Assembly (NCBI GenBank): GCA_023436775.1
Contig: JAEZHW010000026.1
Coordinates: 1 to 47,641 of the forward strand
Length of the DNA: 47,641 nt
From: Actinomycetes bacterium
GTDB lineage: Bacteria > Actinomycetota > Actinomycetes > Actinomycetales > Microbacteriaceae
Direction: 5' to 3'
Shown here: positions 15,820-23,101 of the stretch, in pieces
Position numbering within the stretch: the first letter of the stretch is position 1
Layout of the letters: each line of letters begins with the position of its first letter
The notes under the pieces: model-generated
What the model saw: only the letters and a program-made list of their open reading frames with translations
The model's database searches: none
What the model was told of the DNA's origin: nothing
Position numbers and translations under genes: made by a program

Positions 15820-17187
15820 GTGAATGCACTGCTCGAGGAGTCGCAGCGTGCGGCCGCGCTAACCGGACTTGGCGCCGAAGAGATCGTCATCCGTGGTGGT
15901 CGTCCCCTGCAGGGGCGCATCCGGGTGCGAGGCGCCAAGAATCTGGTCACCAAGGCGATGGTCGCATCGCTGCTGGGGGACACTCCCAGCGTGCTGCGTG
16001 ACGTGCCGGACATTAGTGATGTCAAGGTCGTCGCGGGGCTGCTGAAGGTGCACGGTGTCCTGGTTGAGGAGGTCGCCGAGGGCGAACTCCACCTGGACCC
16101 GGCAAATGTCGAAACGGCGCACCGCGCCGACATTGACGCGCACGCAGGGTCCAGCCGGATTCCGATCCTGTTCTGTGGTCCGCTGTTGCACCGCCTCGGC
16201 GAGGCCTTCATCCCGGACCTCGGTGGCTGCCGCATTGGTGACCGTCCCATCGACTTCCACCTGGACGCCCTGCGTAAGTTCGGTGCCATCGTGGACAAGC
16301 AGCCGACCGGTATTGCGCTGAGCGCGCCGGATGGGCTCAAGGGTGCGGAGATCGAGTTCCCGTACCCAAGCGTTGGTGCGACCGAGCAGGTGCTGCTGTC
16401 GGCCACGCTCGCCGAGGGCGTGACGGTGCTGCGCAACGCCGCGATCGAGCCGGAAATCCTCGACCTGATCGCGATTCTGCAGAAGATGGGTGCGATCATC
16501 TCGGTCGAGCCGAACCGCGTGATCGTGATTGAAGGGGTGGACAGCCTCCGCGGCTACACCCACACCGCAATTCCGGACCGCAACGAGGCCGCGAGCTGGG
16601 CTTCGGCCGCGCTCGCTACCAAGGGTGACATCTTTGTTGAGGGCGCGCAGCAGAAGGAACTCACCACCTTCCTCAACGTCTTCCGCAAGGTCGGTGGCGG
16701 CTTCGACATCCACGACGACGGCATCCGGTTCTACCACCCGGGCACGCCGCTGAAGCCGGTCGAGTTCGAGACCGACGTGCACCCGGGCTTCATGACCGAC
16801 TGGCAGCAGCCGCTCGTGGTGGCACTCACCCAGGCGGAGGGCGTCTCGATCGTGCACGAGACCGTGTACGAGAAGCGTTTCGGCTTCACTGAGGCGCTGA
16901 ACGAGATGGGCGCCAACATCGTGGTGCACGAGCACGGCATGGACACTCCGAACCGCCGGGTGCCGCGTCGTCCGCTCGAGCAGGCAGCCGTGATCACCGG
17001 CCCGACCCCGCTGCACGGCGCCAAGGTCGCGGTTCCCGACCTGCGCGGTGGTTTCAGCCACCTGATCGCAGCGCTGGCTGCTGAGGGTGAATCGGTCATC
17101 TCGAACGTCGGCATTATCAGCCGCGGATACGAGCATTTCATCGACAAGCTGCGGCTGCTTGGGGCCGACTTCGATTACGAAGGTTAG
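15820..17187 (+). CDS. murA: UDP-N-acetylglucosamine 1-carboxyvinyltransferase
   Basis: Encodes 455 residues from a GTG at 15820, with CGAGG at the right distance; the frame opens earlier, but inside leuD. It transfers enolpyruvate from PEP to UDP-GlcNAc, the first committed step of peptidoglycan synthesis, in the cytoplasm. RGAKNLVTKA (about 35-44) matches the substrate-binding KN motif, and Cys137 in GGCRIGDRPID is the active-site cysteine that fosfomycin alkylates. Some actinobacteria carry Asp at this position; this one keeps Cys. It lies 19 bp after leuD and 6 bp before plsC. Confidence 0.96.
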   Translation: MNALLEESQRAAALTGLGAEEIVIRGGRPLQGRIRVRGAKNLVTKAMVASLLGDTPSVLRDVPDISDVKVVAGLLKVHGVLVEEVAEGELHLDPANVETAHRADIDAHAGSSRIPILFCGPLLHRLGEAFIPDLGGCRIGDRPIDFHLDALRKFGAIVDKQPTGIALSAPDGLKGAEIEFPYPSVGATEQVLLSATLAEGVTVLRNAAIEPEILDLIAILQKMGAIISVEPNRVIVIEGVDSLRGYTHTAIPDRNEAASWASAALATKGDIFVEGAQQKELTTFLNVFRKVGGGFDIHDDGIRFYHPGTPLKPVEFETDVHPGFMTDWQQPLVVALTQAEGVSIVHETVYEKRFGFTEALNEMGANIVVHEHGMDTPNRRVPRRPLEQAAVITGPTPLHGAKVAVPDLRGGFSHLIAALAAEGESVISNVGIISRGYEHFIDKLRLLGADFDYEG

Positions 17188-17193
17188 GCCTGA

Positions 17194-17982
17194 ATGCAGG
17201 AACAGCCCGACGTCGCGCCCAATCCGGATCAGCCCCTGCCGCAGCCGGTGAAGCGCCGCCGCGAGAAGCCCGGGATCTTCCGGTTCTTCAGCATTGTGCT
17301 CTGGCCGATCATGACCCCGACGGTGAAGTACACCTTCATCGATGGTGACAAGATTCCGGCCACTGGCGCCTTCGTGCTCTCGCCGAACCACTTCTCGAAC
17401 ATCGACCCGGTTATCGTCGGCTATGCCGTGTGGAAGTTGGGTCGCAACCCGCGGTTCCTGGCCAAGGCGGGCGTGTTCAAGGTGCCGGTGCTCGGCTGGT
17501 TGCTGCGCAAGTCTGGCCAGATTCCGGTGGATCGCACCAGCGCATCGAAGGGACGCGAGTCGCTGACGGCGGCCAGCGAACTGGTCACCCACGGCCGCGG
17601 CGTCATCGTGTACCCGGAAGGCTCGCTCACCCGCGATCCGGACCTGTGGCCGATGCGCGGCAAGACCGGGGCTGTGCGCCTCGCCTTGGAAGCCGGTGTG
17701 CCACTGATCCCGGCCGTCCACTGGGGCACGCAGGAGATCATGCCGCGCTACAGCGGCAAGCTGCGCCTGTTCCGCCGCAAGCCGGTCACCATTCGGATCG
17801 GTGACCCGGTGGACCTGTCGGCCTACCGCGGTCGCCCGCTGGACTCGGCCATGCTGACCGAGGCCACCGGCCGGGTGATGGACACGATCGCGACGCTCCT
17901 GGGCGAGGTCCGCGGTGAGCAGCCGCCCGCCAAGCGCTGGGATCCGGCCGAGCACGGACAGAGCGAGACCGGGCGAATTTGA
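17194..17982 (+). CDS. plsC: 1-acyl-sn-glycerol-3-phosphate acyltransferase (PlsC family)
   Basis: Encodes 262 residues. NHFSNID (about 69-75) is the catalytic HX4D motif, YPEGSLTRD (near 143-151) is the substrate-binding EGT/S block, and VPLIPAVHWG follows in the usual place. Expected reaction: acylation of lysophosphatidate to phosphatidate at the membrane. An N-terminal basic stretch precedes a hydrophobic segment. The stop overlaps the gpsA start by one base (TGATG). Pairing with gpsA, which makes glycerol-3-phosphate, supports a phospholipid role. Confidence 0.93.
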   Translation: MQEQPDVAPNPDQPLPQPVKRRREKPGIFRFFSIVLWPIMTPTVKYTFIDGDKIPATGAFVLSPNHFSNIDPVIVGYAVWKLGRNPRFLAKAGVFKVPVLGWLLRKSGQIPVDRTSASKGRESLTAASELVTHGRGVIVYPEGSLTRDPDLWPMRGKTGAVRLALEAGVPLIPAVHWGTQEIMPRYSGKLRLFRRKPVTIRIGDPVDLSAYRGRPLDSAMLTEATGRVMDTIATLLGEVRGEQPPAKRWDPAEHGQSETGRI

Positions 17983-18995
17983 TGAACATTGCAGTGCTGG
18001 GTGCCGGCAGCTGGGGCACGACGTATGCCAAGGTGCTTGCTGACGCAGGTCAGCAAGTGACCCTGTGGGCCCGTCGCCCCGAGCAGGCGCGCGAGATCGC
18101 GATTAGCCGCCGGAACAGCGACTACTTGCCCGGCATCACCCTGCCGGAACTCTTGACTGCCTCCTCGGACATGGCGCAGGTGGTCGACGGCGCCGAGGCG
18201 GTGTTCCTGGCCCTGCCCAGCCAGGCGCTGCGTGCGAATCTTGGCGCCCTCGCGCCCATGCTGCCAGCCGACGTGCCGGTCGTCAGCCTGATGAAGGGCG
18301 TCGAGCGCGAGACGAATAAGCGCATGAGTGAGGTGATCCTCGAGGAGCTCCAGATCGAGCAGGACCGGATCGCGGTGGCCTCAGGGCCCAACCTGGCGCT
18401 CGAGATAGCCAAGGGCTACCCCACGGCCGCGGTGGTGGCCTCATCCTCGTTGACCACCGCCCAGGTGGTCGCGAAGGCAGCAACCAACTCCTACTTCACC
18501 TCCTTCGTGAACCAGGACGTGGTGGGCACCGAGTTCGGTGGCGTGTTGAAGAACTTGATCGCGGTGGCCATCGGCATCGTGGACGGCGTCGGCTACGGCG
18601 AGAACACGAAGGCGTCGATCATTACCCGTGGTCTGGCCGAACTCACCCGGTTCGCGGTGGCCTACGGCGCCAAGCCCGAGACGATGATGGGGCTGGCGGG
18701 CCTTGGCGACTTGATCGCCACCTGCGAGTCGCCGCTGTCGCGCAACAATCAGGCCGGGCGGCTGCTCGGTCAGGGCAAGCCGCTGCAGGACGTGGTAGCG
18801 AGCATGCGCCAGACCGCGGAAGGTCTCGCCTCGGTGGGTCCGGTCCTTGCGCTCGCGGCCGCGAAAGGGGTCCATCTGCCGATCGTCGAGCAGGTCGGCG
18901 CAGTGCTGGACGGCACGCTCGACCCGAAGGAACTGGCGCCGTATCTGACCAGCAGCGACGACGACGCTCCGGCTCCGCGAGAGCACGACGCGTAG
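17982..18995 (+). CDS. gpsA: NAD(P)H-dependent glycerol-3-phosphate dehydrogenase
   Basis: Encodes 337 residues from the ATG at 17982. GAGSWGTTYA at 7-16 is the Rossmann dinucleotide motif. KGVERET, the SGPNLALEIAKG block, KNLIAVAIGIVDG with the catalytic Lys, and GLGDLIATC complete the family pattern. It reduces dihydroxyacetone phosphate to sn-glycerol-3-phosphate for phospholipid synthesis. It is the last gene of the leuC operon. In related actinobacteria the D-alanine-D-alanine ligase gene usually follows; here only 39 bp separate the stop from the convergent DUF3515 gene. Confidence 0.96.
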   Translation: MNIAVLGAGSWGTTYAKVLADAGQQVTLWARRPEQAREIAISRRNSDYLPGITLPELLTASSDMAQVVDGAEAVFLALPSQALRANLGALAPMLPADVPVVSLMKGVERETNKRMSEVILEELQIEQDRIAVASGPNLALEIAKGYPTAAVVASSSLTTAQVVAKAATNSYFTSFVNQDVVGTEFGGVLKNLIAVAIGIVDGVGYGENTKASIITRGLAELTRFAVAYGAKPETMMGLAGLGDLIATCESPLSRNNQAGRLLGQGKPLQDVVASMRQTAEGLASVGPVLALAAAKGVHLPIVEQVGAVLDGTLDPKELAPYLTSSDDDAPAPREHDA

Positions 18996-19034
18996 ATCGC
19001 GCTGGCCGTCGTGACCGTTCTGGTCGCGAGCGAG

Positions 19035-19529
19035 TTACTGCTCGGGGACGATGACCGCGTCGCCGGGGTCCACGCAACGGTGGCCGTCGAGCGGCAACTG
19101 CGCCACGGCTCGGTCCACAGCGCCGAGCGCCGTCGACCCGCTGACGACGGTGTTGTCGATGATGACTTCGACCGCAGGCGTACGGCCGTAGCTGGTGAAA
19201 CGGTAGGTCGGGGCTTGGCTGTCATCGACCAGCCAGGAGACGTCGAGGTCCTCGGTTTCGAGGCACACATCGTTGCTCAGCACGGCGGGTTCCAGGCCGC
19301 AGCGCAGCAGCACGGCTGAGGGCTGGCCCCAGGCAGCGGTGGCCTGCGCATTGGTCTCGCGCTTGGCCAGGTCATCGATCGATTGCGGCAGGCGCACGCT
19401 GACCGCCGCGCAATCGGGCGACGCCGCGTACTTGGCGGGTTCGAGCGCCACCACGGGCGCGCAGCCGCTCAGCACGAGGACGGCGACAGGCAGCAGGCCG
19501 AGGGAGACACGGAGCACAGATCGACGCAC
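19035..19529 (-). CDS. DUF3515 family lipoprotein
   Basis: Encodes 164 residues from a GTG. A signal peptide ends in a lipobox (VLSGC, Cys23), so the protein is probably lipid-anchored on the outer face of the membrane. The mature part matches actinobacterial DUF3515, including the CGLEPAVLSNDVC block and the YRFTSYGRTPAVEVII strand region. Function is unknown. Its genomic place next to thiL and gpsA, in opposite orientation, is conserved in actinobacteria. It is probably leaderless: TAGCCT (complement of 19536-19541) ends 6 nt before the GTG. Confidence 0.88.
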   Translation of the reverse strand: MRRSVLRVSLGLLPVAVLVLSGCAPVVALEPAKYAASPDCAAVSVRLPQSIDDLAKRETNAQATAAWGQPSAVLLRCGLEPAVLSNDVCLETEDLDVSWLVDDSQAPTYRFTSYGRTPAVEVIIDNTVVSGSTALGAVDRAVAQLPLDGHRCVDPGDAVIVPEQ

Positions 19530-19535
19530 CAGTTC

Positions 19536-19545
19536 AGGCTACCGT
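19536..19545. promoter_or_regulatory. overlapping divergent -10 boxes for DUF3515 and thiL
   Basis: On the minus strand TAGCCT (19536-19541) ends 6 nt before the DUF3515 GTG. On the plus strand TACCGT (19540-19545) ends 6 nt before the thiL ATG. The two hexamers share 2 bp, so polymerase should not be able to open both at once. Confidence 0.65.
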
Positions 19546-19551
19546 GTGAAT

Positions 19552-20574
19552 ATGAGCAGTCAGCCGCAAGCCGCCTGGACGGGTGGGGATCACCCCGAGA
19601 CGACCGAGCAGGATCTGCTGCGACGCATCTTGCCCGCCGTGCCCGCCGCAGACTCCGCGGTGATCGGCACCGGCGACGACGCGGCCTTGCTCTCGCTGCC
19701 GGGCGGCACGGTGCTGAGCGTCGATACCCTCGTCGAGGGACCAGACTTCCGCAGCGACTGGTCCACGCCTGAGGACCTCGGATGGAAGGCCGCGGCCGTG
19801 AATCTCGCCGATATCGCCGCGATGGGTGCCGCCCCGCGAGCCTTGCTGGTGGCGCTAGTGCTGCCAGTGCGCGTGCCGGCGGATTGGGCAAATCGCTTCC
19901 TGGTGGGCATGGGGGAGTATCTCGCCTCGCGGGCCCCTGGCTGTGGCATTGTGGGCGGCGACATTGCCTCGGGCGAGGTGCTCACCATTGCGGTGACGGC
20001 GATCGGCGAGCCGGCGGGCAGTCCGCTCGTCCGTCGCAACGGCGCACGGCCCGGCGACACGATCGCGGTCGCCGGCACGCTCGGTCGAGCAGCGGCCGGA
20101 CTGCGGCACCTGATGGCAGGTCGTGCTTCGGCCACCGAGCTGCGCGAGCGGTATCCCGAGGTAGTCACGGCACAACTTCGGCCCGATCCGCCGCTGCAGG
20201 TGGGTGTGGCGGCCGCGCGGGCGGGCGCGACGGCCATGATGGACGTCTCGGACGGGCTGTCGACCGACCTGGCGCGCCTCGCCGAGGCATCGGGGGTGCA
20301 AGCCCAGTTGGATCCGCAGACGATGGAGTCCTGGGCAGCACAGCTTGCGTCCATCAGTGACTTCGAGCTTGATCACGCCCGCCAGTGTGTGCTGCACGGC
20401 GGTGAGGATCACGCCATGCTCGCCACATTCCGGCCCGGTGCCGTGCTGCCGCCAGGCTTCCAGCCGATCGGTGTGATCGCCGAGGGGGCGGGCGTTTGTC
20501 TAGCAACCGAGCCGCTCCGTCCGGCGGGGTGGGACTCGCTCTGGGGGTCTTCCACCGGTATTTCCGGGAGCTAG
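19552..20574 (+). CDS. thiL: thiamine-monophosphate kinase
   Basis: Encodes 340 residues of the AIR synthase-related ATP-binding family. It phosphorylates thiamine monophosphate to the active diphosphate. IGTGDDAALL (about 40-49), AVNLADIAAMGAAP (about 82-95) with metal-binding Asp residues, the GCGIVGGDIASGE block, and MMDVSDGLSTDLARL near 230-245 are diagnostic. The open frame extends far upstream, but the ATG at 19552 matches the family start and a leaderless TACCGT -10. A GC-rich hairpin lies just after the stop. Confidence 0.95.
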   Translation: MSSQPQAAWTGGDHPETTEQDLLRRILPAVPAADSAVIGTGDDAALLSLPGGTVLSVDTLVEGPDFRSDWSTPEDLGWKAAAVNLADIAAMGAAPRALLVALVLPVRVPADWANRFLVGMGEYLASRAPGCGIVGGDIASGEVLTIAVTAIGEPAGSPLVRRNGARPGDTIAVAGTLGRAAAGLRHLMAGRASATELRERYPEVVTAQLRPDPPLQVGVAAARAGATAMMDVSDGLSTDLARLAEASGVQAQLDPQTMESWAAQLASISDFELDHARQCVLHGGEDHAMLATFRPGAVLPPGFQPIGVIAEGAGVCLATEPLRPAGWDSLWGSSTGISGS

Positions 20575-20595
20575 GGGACAACAGGGGACGGGATT

Positions 20596-20631
20596 ACCCC
20601 CACTCTGGGGGTTGTTCGGTGGAAACCCCCA
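20596..20631 (+). promoter_or_regulatory. mutually exclusive hairpins after thiL
   Basis: ACCCCCA (20596-20602) pairs with TGGGGGT (20606-20612) as a 7-bp hairpin with a 3-nt loop. The same TGGGGGTT (20606-20613) also pairs with AACCCCCA (20624-20631). The first could be the thiL terminator. The pair together is the layout of an attenuator or of a repeated operator. It lies upstream of the likely SipW-operon promoter. Confidence 0.5.
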
Positions 20632-20660
20632 TGGACGCGCTCCCATACGTGGGTTAGTTT
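20632..20660 (+). promoter_or_regulatory. candidate promoter of the SipW operon
   Basis: TGGACG (20632-20637), a 17-nt spacer and TAGTTT (20655-20660) fit a sigma-70-type promoter. The start site would be near 20667, leaving a leader of about 170 nt before the first gene. Confidence 0.45.
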
Positions 20661-20794
20661 CATCTTGCTGGTCACGATTCCAGCGGTCAGGACCCGACCT
20701 GACCTAACCCGAAAATCGCTGATGTCCCCCACGCCGGATGCGACGTTGGTTCGGCAGAGACGCTGAGCCAGTCCCGCAACACCTGCACGGGGGA
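20651..20794 (+). ncRNA. structured leader RNA of the SipW operon, class unknown
   Basis: Two stems stand back to back without a spacer: GCTGG/CCAGC (20667-20684) and GGTCAGG/CCTGACC (20685-20704). GGGTTA (20651-20656) and TAACCC (20705-20710) would close them into a three-way junction if transcription starts upstream. Further down, TCCCCC (20725-20730) pairs with GGGGGA (20789-20794) around an inner stem TTGGTTC/GAGCCAG. A 14-codon ORF (20722-20766) lies inside. I recognise no riboswitch class with confidence. Confidence 0.45.
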
Positions 20795-20835
20795 GATTGG
20801 CCATGTCATGGTCCGCCATGGGATGGAGTACACAC

Positions 20836-21261
20836 ATGTCCAAGCGCAAGGCACTCGCGGTCGTCATCGGCGCCGCAGTCTTTGCCATCGTCGGCGCATC
20901 CGCTGCGACCCTCGGTGGCATCCAAACCAACAACCTCGGTGCCAACAGCAACGTGGTCGAGGCTCAGATCGAGAACGGTGTCCGCCTCTCGTGGCAGACC
21001 GCCTACTCGTCGGGCGAGTCGGCCTACACCGTGACCGGTATCACCCTGTCCACCATCGACGGTGCCGAAAGCATCCCGGGCACCGCCCAGGTGAAGGTCA
21101 CCCTGGTCGACGCCAACGGCGACGCCCTGGGCGAGTTTGTCAGCGCCAACGGCGGTTCCACCTGGACTGCTCCGTCCGGCGCGGTGCTTGCCGCTGACGT
21201 CTACGGCGCATCCGTCGTCATCAACGGTGGCAGTGTCACCGCGGTGAGCACTGCCCCGTAA
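20836..21261 (+). CDS. SipW-cognate exported protein, putative major subunit
   Basis: Encodes 141 residues from the ATG at 20836, with GGAG at 20825-20828. The N-terminus is basic (SKRK), then a hydrophobic core ending ASAATLGGIQTNNLGA, the pattern of signal peptides handled by SipW-type peptidases. The mature part is about 110 residues, beta-rich, with no Cys, and contains the core QVKVTLVDANGDALGEF followed by AADVYGASVVINGG. Similar cores appear in the third, fourth and fifth genes of the operon. The protein is small, low in charge and encoded first, as expected of a main structural subunit or TasA/camelysin-like protein; that is inference. It lies 18 bp before the peptidase gene. Confidence 0.8.
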   Translation: MSKRKALAVVIGAAVFAIVGASAATLGGIQTNNLGANSNVVEAQIENGVRLSWQTAYSSGESAYTVTGITLSTIDGAESIPGTAQVKVTLVDANGDALGEFVSANGGSTWTAPSGAVLAADVYGASVVINGGSVTAVSTAP

Positions 21262-21279
21262 GCAGCAGCACTCCAGGGC

Positions 21280-21942
21280 ATGACCATCATGGACACGGCG
21301 TCGGTCGAGATACCGCTCGGGGTCTCGACCGACGCTGCCGTCCCGGCATCGCCAACTCGCAGCGAGCTGATCGCTGCAGAACGCCGCAGCCGACGCCGGC
21401 GCCGGGTCATCCCACAGCTGTTCGGCTGGCTTGGCGTGCTGATGCTGGTGGCCATGCTCTGGCCGGCCAGTTGGGGCGGCGTCACTGGCCTGACGGTTGT
21501 CCAGGGCAACTCGATGCTGCCGACGTACAAGACTGGCGACCTGATCGTGTCGATTCGCTGGTTCTCGTATCAGCCGGGCGATGTGATCTCCTTTGTCGTG
21601 CCCGACGGCCAGTCTGGGGCGGGCGGCCGAGTCATTCACCGCGTGACCGAGCGCGACGAGCTCGGTCGGATGCGCACCCACGGTGACGGCAACCTGACGC
21701 CCGACCCGTGGCTGATCGAGGACGTTGACGTCATGGGCAAGGCGGTGCTGCAAATCCCGGGCGCTGGCGCCTGGTTTGGCGGCAACTCGCAGTGGCTGAT
21801 CCTGGCTGCGGCGGCGGGTCTTGCCGTCACCATCTTGCTCTGGCCGAGCAAAGCGCCAGAGCAAGCCACGCGAGCGCGGCGCACGACGGCCGACTCCCAG
21901 AGCGATGTCGACGCGGACTCCGCGGGCGACCCGGTGCGATGA
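21280..21942 (+). CDS. sipW: SipW-type (ER-type) signal peptidase I
   Basis: Encodes 220 residues of peptidase family S26. A cytoplasmic N-terminus with an Arg-rich stretch is followed by a membrane helix (about 46-66), the catalytic region, a second helix (about 170-188) and a polar tail. Ser78 in QGNSMLPT is the nucleophile. His120 in VIHRVTE replaces the general-base Lys of ordinary bacterial LepB, and THGDGN (133-138) is the third motif; this Ser/His type is that of SipW, archaeal and ER peptidases. It should cleave the neighbouring exported proteins on the outer face of the membrane. The stop overlaps the next start (ATGA). A second ATG at 21289 is possible. Confidence 0.93.
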   Translation: MTIMDTASVEIPLGVSTDAAVPASPTRSELIAAERRSRRRRRVIPQLFGWLGVLMLVAMLWPASWGGVTGLTVVQGNSMLPTYKTGDLIVSIRWFSYQPGDVISFVVPDGQSGAGGRVIHRVTERDELGRMRTHGDGNLTPDPWLIEDVDVMGKAVLQIPGAGAWFGGNSQWLILAAAAGLAVTILLWPSKAPEQATRARRTTADSQSDVDADSAGDPVR

Positions 21943-22646
21943 GCGTGTTGCGGCGGGTGAGCGCGGTGGTCATGGTGCTCGGCGGCTTGCTTGCTGGCGC
22001 GGCCCCTGCAGCGGCCACCGATCTGGCCGCGCCGCAGGTGCACATCGCCGCTGCCGTGAACCCGGCCGCGTGTTCGGCCAATCCGGTGCGCGCCTCGTGG
22101 GGCGTCGCCTTCTGGGACGGTCAGTACCGACTGTCCCGCGTACAGTTTTCGGGCTTCTCGCGCGACTGTGTAGGGGGCCTCTTGGACGCGGTGCTGCTGC
22201 GCGACAGCGTGGTCATGGGGCGGGTGACCACCACGGTCCGCGGCAGCACCGTCACGATTGGGGTTCGAGCGCTGAACATTCCTGCCGCGGACCTCAACGG
22301 CGTGGCGCTGGCACTGCAGACCGCCTCGAATCCGGTGGGCGCGCCACCGAGCGTCGATGACGATGGCCTCGTGCTGGATGCAGTGATCGACGACCCAGAG
22401 CCGGTCGACCCGCCAGTGCCGACCAATGGCGGCCCGGACGGGACTGTCCCGACCGAGGTGCCGCAGTTGCAGCAATGCCACTGCATCAACTGCAGCGGCG
22501 ACCCGACTGCACTCGCCGTGCCCTGGGCAATCAGCGGGGCGCTCGCGGCAGCGCTGATTAGCTCGTGGCTGTGGTTCTTCGTTGTGCTGCGTCGCCGTGA
22601 CGATGATGCGCACGCTGACTCCGAGGCCGCTGGGAGTGCCGAATGA
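21939..22646 (+). CDS. membrane-anchored exported protein, putative appendage anchor
   Basis: Encodes 235 residues. The start at 21939 overlaps the peptidase stop by ATGA. A conventional signal peptide (1-26, ending AAPAAA) precedes a beta domain (about 32-128) whose RLSRVQFSGF, LLDAVLLRDS and DLNGVALALQ segments parallel the other exported proteins of the operon. A Pro/Asp-rich linker with a tight CHCINC cluster (Cys180, 182, 185) leads to a C-terminal membrane helix (about 195-217), RRR and an acidic cytoplasmic tail. It is therefore a type I membrane protein, the only exported one here that stays in the membrane. A role as base or anchor for the secreted partners is inference. No known family is recognised. 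Confidence 0.78.
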   Translation: MSVLRRVSAVVMVLGGLLAGAAPAAATDLAAPQVHIAAAVNPAACSANPVRASWGVAFWDGQYRLSRVQFSGFSRDCVGGLLDAVLLRDSVVMGRVTTTVRGSTVTIGVRALNIPAADLNGVALALQTASNPVGAPPSVDDDGLVLDAVIDDPEPVDPPVPTNGGPDGTVPTEVPQLQQCHCINCSGDPTALAVPWAISGALAAALISSWLWFFVVLRRRDDDAHADSEAAGSAE

Positions 22647-23101
22647 GCACGTCGCAGCGTTGGTTCAGCGCACGTCCCGCCATGCAGGCGGGCGTGCTGG
22701 CCGCGCTGCTGTGTGCCGCGCTGGGTGCGGGGACGGTGGGGGCCGCCGCAGCCAGCCTCGGCCAAGCCAGTGGGGGCTTGCAGACCAGCGGCCTCGGCGC
22801 GGTGGGTGCTGCCGCGGTCGATGGTGTGGACGCGGCCAGGGTCGAGCTCATCCCGACCCTGAGTGGCACCACATGGGTGCTGCAGCGCATTGATGTGCGC
22901 GGCCAGGGTCGCAACCTCGTCAACGGCGAACTCGTGCAGTTGACGCTGCTCAACGGCTCGGGCGCAGTGCTGTGCGAGGTGTCGGCCAGCGCGAGCGGTT
23001 CGGTCGCGGCGGTCTCGGCGGGGCAGGTCTCGAGCGCCTGCGGCGCCCTGCCGATCGCGCAGATTCGGCGCGTTGCGGTCGCTGTGTCCGGGGGTGCCTG
23101 A
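22643..23101 (+). CDS. SipW-cognate exported protein, putative minor subunit
   Basis: Encodes 152 residues, starting in an ATGA overlap with the preceding gene. The hydrophobic core ends AAAASLGQASGGLQTSGLGA, echoing the signal region of the first gene (LQT/IQT then LGA). The mature domain (about 50-152) has the core LVQLTLLNGSGAVLCEV and ends IRRVAVAVSGGA, parallel to the first gene, with two Cys (in LCEV and SSACG) that could form a disulfide. No known function. Small size and similarity to the first protein suggest a minor subunit. The stop overlaps the next start as TGATG. Confidence 0.78.
   Translation: MSTSQRWFSARPAMQAGVLAALLCAALGAGTVGAAAASLGQASGGLQTSGLGAVGAAAVDGVDAARVELIPTLSGTTWVLQRIDVRGQGRNLVNGELVQLTLLNGSGAVLCEVSASASGSVAAVSAGQVSSACGALPIAQIRRVAVAVSGGA

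Noticed and set aside
15859..17955. 698-codon open frame antisense to murA and plsC
   Set aside because: It spans two clear plus-strand genes and their junction and has no recognisable domain.
20596..20612. ACCCCCACTCTGGGGGT as a second CsoR operator
   Set aside because: The flanking AT pattern and the central spacing differ from the 4737-4753 dyad, and no metal gene follows. A terminator or leader hairpin is more likely.
20667..20794. Assignment of the SipW leader to the cobalamin or ydaO riboswitch class
   Set aside because: Short stretches (AGCCAG, ACCTGC, CACGGGGGA) look similar, but the rest of each conserved core is absent.
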